DNA of 28,471 nucleotides from Clostridiaceae bacterium (GTDB lineage Bacteria > Bacillota > Clostridia > Oscillospirales > Acutalibacteraceae), in the NCBI GenBank assembly GCA_016292705.1, contig JAEDHZ010000002.1, forward strand, positions 1 through 28,471, given 5' to 3'. Every line of letters starts with the position of its first letter. The first letter of the stretch is position 1. The translations under genes and the position numbers were made by a program. This document shows, piece after piece, positions 22,012-28,471 of this stretch. The notes beneath the pieces are model-generated. The model did not search any database, was not told the DNA's origin, and was given only the letters and a program-made list of their open reading frames with translations.

Positions 22012-23841
22012 ATGATTGACCCGAAACTGCGTGCACTGAGAGACAAGGCAATGAAGCTTCCGCTTTCACCCGGAGTATACATCATGAAAAACAAAAGCGG
22101 AAAGATAATCTATATCGGCAAGGCAAAGGCGCTGAAGAACAGAGTCAGCCAGTATTTCGGCTCCCAGAGCAATCATGCTCCCAAGGTGCGCAAAATGGTT
22201 GAAAATGTTGCCGATTTTGATTATATCCTCACGGACAGTGAATTTGAAGCCCTTGTTCTTGAATGCAGCCTCATCAAGCAGAATATGCCGAAATATAACA
22301 TTCTGCTCAAAGATGACAAGGGCTACAGCTATATCAAAATCAAGCCCAATCCTTGGGGAAATATTTATGCCTGCTTTCGCAAGGACGACAAAAACGCCGA
22401 ATACCTCGGACCTTATACGGGTAACTTTTCCGTTACACAGGCTGTTGAACAGGCAAAGGAAATCTTTAAACTGCCGACCTGTTCAAAGGTCTTTCCGAGA
22501 GATATCAAAAAAAGCCGCCCGTGTCTGAACTTCTTCATTTCCCGTTGCAGCGCTCCCTGCGCAGGAAAAATCAGCCGTGAGGACTATGAGCAAAGCGTGA
22601 ACGAAGCGGTTGCTTTCATCAAAGGCGGGAGCAAAAGCTCGCTAAAAGAGCTTCAAAGGCAGATGGAGGAAGCGGCGGAAAACCTTGACTTTGAAAAAGC
22701 CGCAAAGCTGCGTGACCGCATAAGAGCCGCCCAGCGCATTGCCGGAAAGCAGAAAGTTGTTCTTGAAAACAAAGCGCCGTGCGATGTTTTTGCCGTTGCG
22801 CAAAGCGCAGACAAGGCTTGCCTTGCCGTTTTGAACTTCCAAAACGGTTTGCTCACCTCGTCTGAACATTTCATTTTTGATTCGTCCGATGATCTTTCAG
22901 AGGAAAGGCATTCCCTGATTCTTTCCTATTATTCAATGAACCGTTCTGTTCCGTCAAAAATTCTTGTTGACGGCGAAACGGCAAACATTGAGTTGCTTGA
23001 ACGCTTCCTTGAAGAAAAGCGGGGAAAAAAGGTTGAAATTACCGTTCCGCAAAGGGGAGAGGGGCTGAAAACCGTTCAGATGTGCCTTTCCAATGCTTCG
23101 CAAAAGCTTGGTGAATACCTCGGAAGAAAGGGAGAGGAAACCGCCGTGCTTGACGAGATGGCGAAGATGCTCGACCTTCCCGTTGTTCCGGAGTATATTG
23201 AGGCGTATGATATTTCGCACACCGCAGGCTCGGACAATGTTGCCGGAATGGTTGTTTTCAAAAATGCAAGGCCGTATAAGCGAGCCTATAAACGCTTTTC
23301 AATCAAGGGCTTCAGCGGCCAGGACGACTACGGCTCAATGCGTGAGGTCATCAGCCGCCGGCTCAACCGCTATGAAGAGGAAAAGGAAAGCGCAGAGGGC
23401 TTCGGAAGGCTTCCCGACCTCATTCTTCTCGACGGCGGAGTCGGCCAGGTCAATGCGGTCAGACCGGTTGTTGAGGCTTTCGGACTTGATATTCCGGTTC
23501 TCGGAATGGTCAAGGATAACAAGCATAAAACCCGTGCCATCACAAAGGACGGCCGTGAAATTGAGATACGCGACGGCAGACGGGTTTTCACCCTCATCTC
23601 CTCAATCCAGGAGGAGGTTCACCGCTTTGCAATAACCTATCACAAGGAAAAGCACTCCCGTTTTGCTCTTGAAACAAAGCTGACTTCCATTGAGGGAATC
23701 GGAAAGAAAAAAGCGGCTGTTCTCATGAAAGAGTTCAGGTCGCTTTCAAAGATTAAAGCTGCCTCAAAAGAGGAGCTTTCGCAGGTTCGGGGAATTTCAG
23801 AAAAAGACGCAGAAAATATCAAACGCTTCTTTTCCGAATGA
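22012..23841 (+). CDS. uvrC: Excinuclease ABC subunit C
   Basis: Makes both incisions around DNA damage marked by UvrA/UvrB. The 609-residue length is normal. The N-terminal GIY-YIG nuclease is visible as SPGVYIMKN with IIYIGKA (about 19-40), LKNRVSQYF and the metal-binding glutamate in FEALVLECSLIKQ near 78. A UVR/UvrB-contact motif lies near 205-240 (LKELQRQMEEAAENLDFEKA). The RNase H-like endonuclease half starts at YDISHTAGSDNVAGMVVF near 400, and a C-terminal helix-hairpin-helix pair ends in GIGKKKAAVL and RGISEKDAENI. The nearest ribosome site is 13 bases before the ATG, rather far. No LexA box is visible near it, although one controls the phage cassette in this window. Confidence 0.97.
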   Translation: MIDPKLRALRDKAMKLPLSPGVYIMKNKSGKIIYIGKAKALKNRVSQYFGSQSNHAPKVRKMVENVADFDYILTDSEFEALVLECSLIKQNMPKYNILLKDDKGYSYIKIKPNPWGNIYACFRKDDKNAEYLGPYTGNFSVTQAVEQAKEIFKLPTCSKVFPRDIKKSRPCLNFFISRCSAPCAGKISREDYEQSVNEAVAFIKGGSKSSLKELQRQMEEAAENLDFEKAAKLRDRIRAAQRIAGKQKVVLENKAPCDVFAVAQSADKACLAVLNFQNGLLTSSEHFIFDSSDDLSEERHSLILSYYSMNRSVPSKILVDGETANIELLERFLEEKRGKKVEITVPQRGEGLKTVQMCLSNASQKLGEYLGRKGEETAVLDEMAKMLDLPVVPEYIEAYDISHTAGSDNVAGMVVFKNARPYKRAYKRFSIKGFSGQDDYGSMREVISRRLNRYEEEKESAEGFGRLPDLILLDGGVGQVNAVRPVVEAFGLDIPVLGMVKDNKHKTRAITKDGREIEIRDGRRVFTLISSIQEEVHRFAITYHKEKHSRFALETKLTSIEGIGKKKAAVLMKEFRSLSKIKAASKEELSQVRGISEKDAENIKRFFSE

Positions 23842-23864
23842 CGGAAAAGAAGCGTTTGGTTTTT
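23821..23864 (+). terminator. uvrC terminator overlapping its stop codon
   Basis: AAACGCTTCTTTTCCG (23821-23836) and CGGAAAAGAAGCGTTT (23842-23857) form a perfect 16-bp stem with a 5-base loop, then GGTTTTT. The uvrC stop at 23839-23841 is in the loop, so the last codons form one arm. On the minus strand the preceding A-rich side makes it less effective for the convergent peptidase gene. Confidence 0.92.
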
Positions 23865-23880
23865 CAAAAATCCGGTGTGC

Positions 23881-25350
23881 TTATTCAGCACTTACATCCC
23901 TGATATAGTTCTTGAAGAAAACAAGTGCATCGCCCATTGCAGAAATGGGCATACGCTCATTTGTTCCGTGGGTGCAAAGCAGCATGGAGGTATCAATCTT
24001 GAACGGAGCATAGCGATAAATATTCTCGCAGATAGGCTCGTAGTTGCAGGCGTCGGTACCGCCCATGACAAGAAACGGAGCAACAATTGCTTTCGGTTCA
24101 ATTGATTTGCAGATGCGTTCAATGATCTTATAGGAACGGGAATCAATCGGAGAGAACTTTGAGGCTTCCTTGCTGTTGAGAACATTGACCTCAATGTCCT
24201 TGTTGCGGACAACTTTTTTGATGTGGGAAACAATGTCATCGGTTGTGGTTCCGGGCATTGCACGGAAGTTTATTGTGATGGCGGCTCTCTGCGGAAGAAC
24301 ATTTGCCGCCGGGCTTCCCTCAGCCATGGTTATGCCGGTGGTTGTTCTTGTCATGCAGGCTGCAGGCGGAATGAGCTTGCATACCTGAAGAAGAAGGGGA
24401 TAGAGCACGGGAAGATTGCAGGTGATGAGGCGGACGGGATAGGTGCAGTTTCGTGCAACCGAGTCGAAGAGATACTTCATGTTTTCGGTGAAGCATGCCT
24501 TGAACTGGTGGTTTTCAAGGTCCTTGATAACATCAGCTATCTTGCCGAGGGCAGTGTGCTTCGGCGGCTGGGAGGAGTGACCGCCCTTTGAGTTGACAAC
24601 AACCTCAACATCGGCATATCCCTTTTCGGCAATACCGATTCCGGCGAGGTATTTGTCGTTGATAACGCCGGGAATGTTGACCGGGAGCATTGCGCCGCCT
24701 TCGTCAAGGATTGCATCAAGGTGGACGCCTTTTTCACGCAGGTAGTTCATGATGTCGGTTGCACCGTTCTTGCTGTTTGCAACAACCTCTTCGTTGTCTC
24801 CGAAGAGGAGATAAACATCTCTCTCCGGGGCAAAGCCGTCTTCAAGGAGGGCTTCAACCGCCTCCATAACGCAGATGAGGTGGTTTTTCATGTCAAGAGT
24901 GCCGCGTCCCCAGATGAATTCGCCGTCGTCAACGCCGTCAAACGCAGGGTGAGTCCAGTCCTGCTGTGTTCCGGCGGAAACGGGAACAACATCCTGGTGG
25001 GCGAGCATGGCAACACCGTCAAGGTCGCTGCGCTTGCCTTTCCAGCGGTATACAAGGTTGGCAGGGGGAACAACGGTTTTTTCAAGGTTCTTTGCAATGA
25101 GGGGATATGCCTCATCAAGGAACTTGTGGAATCTTTCAAATTCGCTCCAGTCAACGAGCTTATCATCTCTGTTGGAAATCGTTTTGTACTGAACAGCTTT
25201 GGAAAGATTGCGGCGATAACGCTCGATATTTACATCTTCTTTGTTAAGGGATGCTATTACTCCCTTTTGCGGCTTGAACATTGCAGCGTGAACTGCGTTC
25301 GCTGCGGCAGCGGCACCAAGTGCAGAAAGAACAAGCTTGGATTTTTTCAT
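23881..25350 (-). CDS. M20-family peptidase (carboxypeptidase S / PM20D1-like)
   Basis: A 489-residue di-zinc aminoacylase/carboxypeptidase of the M20 family. An N-terminal hydrophobic stretch (LVLSALGAAAAANAVHAA, about 6-24) suggests a membrane anchor or signal. Metal ligands and catalytic residues lie in HQDVVPV near 115, GRGTLDMKN near 148 (shared aspartate), DNEEVV near 182 (catalytic glutamate pair), the lid histidine SKGGHSS near 255 and CTHGTNERM near 460. Relatives cleave or form N-acyl amino acids and small peptides. MKKSKLVL at 25350 is chosen because AAGGAG is 8 bases upstream; the longer frame to 25401 lacks a ribosome site and crosses the leader. Its promoter lies at 25410-25438. 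Confidence 0.9.
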   Translation of the reverse strand: MKKSKLVLSALGAAAAANAVHAAMFKPQKGVIASLNKEDVNIERYRRNLSKAVQYKTISNRDDKLVDWSEFERFHKFLDEAYPLIAKNLEKTVVPPANLVYRWKGKRSDLDGVAMLAHQDVVPVSAGTQQDWTHPAFDGVDDGEFIWGRGTLDMKNHLICVMEAVEALLEDGFAPERDVYLLFGDNEEVVANSKNGATDIMNYLREKGVHLDAILDEGGAMLPVNIPGVINDKYLAGIGIAEKGYADVEVVVNSKGGHSSQPPKHTALGKIADVIKDLENHQFKACFTENMKYLFDSVARNCTYPVRLITCNLPVLYPLLLQVCKLIPPAACMTRTTTGITMAEGSPAANVLPQRAAITINFRAMPGTTTDDIVSHIKKVVRNKDIEVNVLNSKEASKFSPIDSRSYKIIERICKSIEPKAIVAPFLVMGGTDACNYEPICENIYRYAPFKIDTSMLLCTHGTNERMPISAMGDALVFFKNYIRDVSAE

Positions 25351-25409
25351 TACTACAACTCCTTTTTTTGCGGCATTTTCGCATTCATAACATAATGCCA
25401 TACCTTAAA

Positions 25410-25438
25410 ATTATATACCAAATCAGTCAAAAAATCAA
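25410..25438 (-). promoter_or_regulatory. Promoter of the M20 peptidase gene
   Basis: On the minus strand TTGATT (plus 25433-25438) and TATAAT (plus 25410-25415) are 17 bases apart, about 60 bases before the ATG. The leader contains a GGCATT/AATGCC inverted repeat. Confidence 0.65.
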
Positions 25439-25526
25439 TTGTTTTTAGCAGACGGTGAAACTATCGTGGAAAAAGTGAATTTTCAGGGCATTTATTCATT
25501 TTTTAATGTTATTATTTCCAAAAGTA

Positions 25527-25555
25527 TTGACCGAAATTTGAAATAGTGTTAACAT
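25527..25555 (+). promoter_or_regulatory. Promoter of the membrane-anchored Ala/Pro-rich protein gene
   Basis: TTGACC (25527-25532) and TAACAT (25550-25555) have a 17-base spacer, 40 bases before the ATG at 25595. It is divergent from the peptidase promoter. Confidence 0.6.
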
Positions 25556-25594
25556 GATACATAACTCCAAAATATTCAAAGGAGAGGATGCACC

Positions 25595-26704
25595 ATGAAA
25601 AAAGAGAAGAAAGAGAAAAAGGTGAAAGTAAAAATCACCGAAATGACTGATGAGCAGCTTCTTGAGGAAGCAAAAAAGATTGTTGCAAAGCGCAGAAAAA
25701 GGGCAGAACAATGGATCATTGTCCGTCCGAAACTGATTTTGTCGCTTGTTATTGTTGCAATGTTTGCCGTTACTTTTGCTTTTGTCAATTCCGGCTTTAA
25801 GATTGATGCAACCGTTTCGCATGACGGCTCGCTCAACCCCATTGTCGGGGTGAACGCACAGACAAACAGCCCCGCACCGCAGACAGAGGCCCCGACTGCG
25901 GCCCCGACCGCTGCACCGCAGACTGCACCTGCGGAAAGCAGCCCTGCAGCTGAAAGCAACCCGGCTGCCGAAGCTCCCGCAGCACCTTCAACCGACGCTC
26001 CCAAAACCAATGAGGAGATTGTCAAGAAATATACCGAAGTCCTCAACAAGATGAAGCAGGATCAGCCCGGCTATACCAAAAAGGAATATCAGGCTCTTCC
26101 TGAGGAATACCGGAACTTCTCAAGCGCTGTAAATACTGTTCTGAAGTTCGGTGAAGCATACATGGTTAAAGAAGATGATCCCAAGGCTATTGTTACGGCA
26201 ACCAAGGGCGAGATGTACACATCTGATGACGGAAAAACAATGCCGCGAATCAACCACGAGCTTCCGATCTGTAACACTGACAAGGGTTCGGTTCTTACCG
26301 ATTACAGCTGTGTCAAAACAGCTTCCTGCACCGACAATCCGGATGGCACACGCACACTGAGATTTGAGCTCAACGACGAAAAGAACCCCGAGCCGACACC
26401 GGCAGACACCTGCATTCCGCAGTCGTACCACGGTGCGGTTATGATGCCCGCAAGCATGAATGACATCAACACTGAGGTCAACAAAGTTGTCAGCAAGATT
26501 CCCGGCGTCACAGTCAACAACTTTGAGCTTACATATACCTGCAGTACATTTGAAGTTACCTATGATCCCACCAACGACCATGTTACTTCAATAATTCATC
26601 ACATCAATGTTGACATTGCCGCAAACGCAAAGGTTGCTTTTTCAACCATTGACGGAACAGCAAGACTTACCAACGACATGAGCGTTTACGATATCAACTA
26701 TTGA
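25595..26704 (+). CDS. Membrane-anchored extracytoplasmic protein of unknown function
   Basis: A 369-residue protein I do not recognise. A very basic cytoplasmic N-terminus (MKKEKKEKKVKVKITEMTDE, with an EEAKKIVAKRRKRAEQ helix) is followed by one membrane helix (about 48-66, LILSLVIVAMFAVTFAFV). A low-complexity Ala/Pro/Thr/Ser/Glu linker (about 88-138), probably wall-spanning, leads to an outside domain of about 230 residues. That domain has several cysteines (CNTDKG, SCVKTASC, DTCIPQ, TYTCST) that could form disulfides, and ends in a beta-rich part (FELTYTCSTFEVTYD). GGAGAGG lies 8 bases before the ATG. It is monocistronic, with its own promoter and a repeat-type terminator. Nothing suggests an enzyme; a surface or sensor-like role is a guess. 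Confidence 0.85.
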   Translation: MKKEKKEKKVKVKITEMTDEQLLEEAKKIVAKRRKRAEQWIIVRPKLILSLVIVAMFAVTFAFVNSGFKIDATVSHDGSLNPIVGVNAQTNSPAPQTEAPTAAPTAAPQTAPAESSPAAESNPAAEAPAAPSTDAPKTNEEIVKKYTEVLNKMKQDQPGYTKKEYQALPEEYRNFSSAVNTVLKFGEAYMVKEDDPKAIVTATKGEMYTSDDGKTMPRINHELPICNTDKGSVLTDYSCVKTASCTDNPDGTRTLRFELNDEKNPEPTPADTCIPQSYHGAVMMPASMNDINTEVNKVVSKIPGVTVNNFELTYTCSTFEVTYDPTNDHVTSIIHHINVDIAANAKVAFSTIDGTARLTNDMSVYDINY

Positions 26705-26754
26705 TTTAATACCGTAAGTCTGCCGCATTTTGCGCAGAATCAAAATGAATAATT

Positions 26755-26813
26755 AAAGCTATAATTTACAGAAACGGAAACGAATAGCCGTTTGTAAATT
26801 ATAGCTTTTTCTT
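26755..26813 (+). terminator. Hairpin terminator, copy 2 of the dispersed repeat
   Basis: AAAGCTATAATTTACA (26755-26770) and TGTAAATTATAGCTTT (26793-26808) form a perfect 16-bp stem with an inner AAACGG/CCGTTT stem, then TTTCTTTG. Stem ends and tail match the inverted copy at 3626-3676, while the loops differ. It lies 50 bases after the preceding gene. Confidence 0.85.
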
Positions 26814-26840
26814 TGCTGTTTTCCAAATTCTTATAATGTA

Positions 26841-26905
26841 CGGGCGGGTCTTGTGCCCGCCCGAAAACCTTTCCAAAATCTTCGGGCGGCTCCAAGCGCC
26901 GCCCG
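26841..26905. repeat. Pair of GC-rich palindromes
   Basis: CGGGCGGG-7-CCCGCCCG (26841-26863) and CGGGCGGC-7-GCCGCCCG (26883-26905) are two related hairpins with 7-base loops, each with a flanking A/T run. They lie just after the minus-strand methyltransferase-like gene. They lack a canonical U-tract in that direction, so they may be intergenic repeats as well as transcript-end structures. Their GC content is far above the surroundings. Confidence 0.75.
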
Positions 26906-26919
26906 AAAAAACATCATTA

Positions 26920-27231
26920 TCATGCCTGCCACAAATGCTTCTCAATATCAACAAATCCGTTTTCAAGGAAGGTGATGCCCTCACCCTCAAGCAATTGGCG
27001 TTGAGCGTCCGTTCCGCCGAAAGCGAAGCCCGGCGCAAGCCTTCCCTCACGGTTGACAACTCTGTGGCAGGGTATCACGCCCGGTTCGGGATTTTTGTGC
27101 AGTGCGTATCCCACAACACGCGCCCAACGGGGATTGCCGGCAAGAACTGCAACCTGTCCGTAGGTCATAACTTTTCCTTTCGGAATGGAGCGCACAACCT
27201 CATATATCCGCTCAAAGGTGCTCAGTCCCAT
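26920..27231 (-). CDS. MGMT/Ogt-type DNA-binding domain protein with active-site cysteine
   Basis: A 103-residue protein matching only the C-terminal domain of O6-alkylguanine-DNA alkyltransferases. It has the helix-turn-helix KVMTYGQVAVLAGNP with the arginine-finger region ARVVGYALHKNP, and the acceptor motif IPCHRVVN near residue 53. Alkyltransferase-like proteins of this size often carry tryptophan in place of that cysteine; here the cysteine is present, so alkyl transfer is possible, although the usual N-terminal domain is missing. The gene overlaps the nitroreductase 3' end by 10 bases and is the last gene of a three-gene minus-strand operon. Confidence 0.9.
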   Translation of the reverse strand: MGLSTFERIYEVVRSIPKGKVMTYGQVAVLAGNPRWARVVGYALHKNPEPGVIPCHRVVNREGRLAPGFAFGGTDAQRQLLEGEGITFLENGFVDIEKHLWQA

Positions 27232-27743
27232 ATAATATAGCCCTTTTTGCGCTTCGGAGTTGGACGGATTCCGCCCTCTGCGCCATAGCCGAGTATGCAG
27301 TTTCCGATGCCCTCATATTTTTCGTCAAGTCCCCACTTTTTGAGGAATTCCCTGCCTTTTTGCGTTTTGAACATCTCTCTTGCGCGGTAAATGAAGCAGG
27401 AGTCAACACCGACTGCTTGCGCAGCGTTGAGGAGGTTGCCCATGACAAGCGCTCCGTCGTCACGATAGGTGTTGACGGTCGAATCGGCGAAAACAACGAG
27501 CACTGTCGGCGCACCGTAAAACGGATCGGAGTCTGTGCCCATGATTTCTGCATTGAGCTTTGAAAGCTCTTTCACCGTTTCCGGGTCACGGACGGCAACA
27601 ATTACCGGTGACTGAATGTTCCGGCCTGTCGGCGCATAGGTTCCGGCTTCAAGAATCAGGTCAAGTTTTTCCTTTTCAACCTGTTTTTCGGTGTATTTGC
27701 GGCAGCTTCTTCTTTCTTTGAGAACTGTGAGGGTTTCTTTCAT
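27222..27743 (-). CDS. Nitroreductase-family flavoprotein
   Basis: A 173-residue FMN-dependent oxidoreductase of the nitroreductase fold. The family FMN-phosphate contact RRSCRKYTEKQV lies near residue 11, LILEAGTYAPTGRNIQSP near 30, the dimer helix GNLLNAAQAVGVDSCFI near 100, and the GNCILGYGAEG segment near 145 that closes the flavin site. The substrate is unknown; quinones, nitroaromatics or flavins are possible. Its ATG overlaps the stop of the phosphodiesterase gene by one base (TAATG), and its end overlaps the methyltransferase-like gene by 10 bases, so the three are co-translated. There is no ferredoxin domain. Confidence 0.92.
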   Translation of the reverse strand: MKETLTVLKERRSCRKYTEKQVEKEKLDLILEAGTYAPTGRNIQSPVIVAVRDPETVKELSKLNAEIMGTDSDPFYGAPTVLVVFADSTVNTYRDDGALVMGNLLNAAQAVGVDSCFIYRAREMFKTQKGREFLKKWGLDEKYEGIGNCILGYGAEGGIRPTPKRKKGYIIWD

Positions 27744-28471
27744 TATCTATCAATCCTTTCACTTGGGTTTGTGCTGTTGAAATAGGCCTTCATCGGAAGA
27801 ACCCAGTCGGTCTGAACAATGTCAAAGCCCCTTTCTCTGAACCAGCCCCAGCCGAAATCGGGGTTGCCCGTCACGGCAATGTCATCTGTGTGTCCTGCGG
27901 AGATTACCTTGCGGCGGCTATAGACAATTGCGTTGCCCCAGACGGCAAGAGAGTTGCTGTGGAGAAACCGGAGGTTTTCCTCGCTTATCACCTGTGCGTC
28001 CTCACTTTTGAAAATTGCTTCAATGCCGACGAAGTTGAGCTTCCTTTTCAAAAGCATACGGGAAACGGTGTCCGTTTCTTTAACCATCGGCATGAACGGC
28101 AGTTCAGGTGAAAGACATTCAAGTGCTTCAAAGTATTTCTCCTCTGACGGCGTTTTAACAATGACCTGATTTTCAAGCTTGTGGCGTCTGATACAGTTTG
28201 AAATCAGCGCCGGTTCTGTCCAGAACTTGTCAATGTTTATTATGCACTTTCCTTTGAGAAATTCAAACGCATCGTCAAGGGGAAGAACACCCTCGTTGGT
28301 TTTTGCGCCGTCAAAGTTGCGGTAGCGCAGGCGGGAAACCTGCTTTCCGGAAAGGGCGGGAATGAGGAATGGGGAGCAAAGGTGCGTCGGTTCCATCATC
28401 GGATGAAAGCAAAAAAGCTTTCCGTCCCTTGATTTTGCAATGTCCAGCTCAATTATGTCCGCACCCTGAAA
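27743..28471 (-). CDS. Glycerophosphodiester phosphodiesterase family protein, N-terminus cut by window edge
   Basis: The visible 242 residues belong to the GDPD fold, which hydrolyses glycerophosphodiesters to glycerol 3-phosphate and an alcohol. The family core near the edge reads GADIIELDIAKSRDGKLFCF followed by HP, with the metal-binding glutamate and aspartate. LPLDDAFEFLKGKCIINIDKF and the VQTDWVLPMKAYF ending are typical of later strands. An ATG at 28399 is open but internal, because the frame continues to the edge with family sequence. The second histidine of the usual HD pair reads HPMMEP here, so activity is not certain. It is the first visible gene of an operon with the nitroreductase and methyltransferase-like protein. 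Confidence 0.88.
   Translation of the reverse strand, partial: FQGADIIELDIAKSRDGKLFCFHPMMEPTHLCSPFLIPALSGKQVSRLRYRNFDGAKTNEGVLPLDDAFEFLKGKCIINIDKFWTEPALISNCIRRHKLENQVIVKTPSEEKYFEALECLSPELPFMPMVKETDTVSRMLLKRKLNFVGIEAIFKSEDAQVISEENLRFLHSNSLAVWGNAIVYSRRKVISAGHTDDIAVTGNPDFGWGWFRERGFDIVQTDWVLPMKAYFNSTNPSERIDR

Overview
The window looks like the chromosome of a low-to-mid GC Gram-positive anaerobe of the Clostridia, probably a gut Oscillospiraceae/Ruminococcaceae-type organism. This rests on gene content, strong AGGAGG ribosome sites, sigma-A type promoters, LexA and ArgR boxes of Bacillus/Clostridium type, and holin-like small proteins. The genus cannot be fixed from the sequence alone. Gene density is high, and no tRNA, rRNA or CRISPR array is visible.

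Left part (1-3480, minus strand): a TetR regulator runs off the edge and has a palindromic operator at its promoter. Next come a 180-bp MITE-like element and a compact five-gene phage-derived cassette: a collagen-like tail/baseplate protein, a 43-aa membrane peptide, an M23 endolysin, an XhlA-like protein and an LLH holin. The cassette has a near-consensus promoter with a perfect LexA-type SOS box beside it, and no capsid, terminase or integrase genes are present in the window.

3636-7525: a membrane protein and a membrane-anchored metallophosphoesterase, trmL, a small glycine-rich membrane protein and a PdaA-like polysaccharide deacetylase lipoprotein.

7562-17304: an arginine block on the plus strand, namely argH, a three-gene polar amino acid ABC transporter, argF, carA and carB. 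ARG-box-like sites overlap the argH and transporter promoters, and a weaker one precedes carA. carB is interrupted by one in-frame amber codon at a normally conserved lysine. The region before argF carries two blocks of 15-bp tandem repeats and a 25-bp alternating purine-pyrimidine tract.

17321-20338: a second secreted metallophosphoesterase with a 43-aa gene in front of it, a secreted BNR sialidase-like protein, and a 600-bp stretch without long genes. That stretch carries a probable type I toxin-antitoxin locus: a 31-aa hydrophobic toxin, a convergent antisense RNA, a shared bidirectional terminator, and leaders that are inverted copies of each other.

20339-28471: a YbiT-type ABC-F protein, uvrC, an M20 peptidase, a membrane-anchored Ala/Pro-rich protein of unknown function, and a minus-strand operon of a partial glycerophosphodiester phosphodiesterase, a nitroreductase and a single-domain methylguanine methyltransferase-like protein. 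Two copies of a hairpin-terminator repeat and two GC-rich palindromes punctuate the window.
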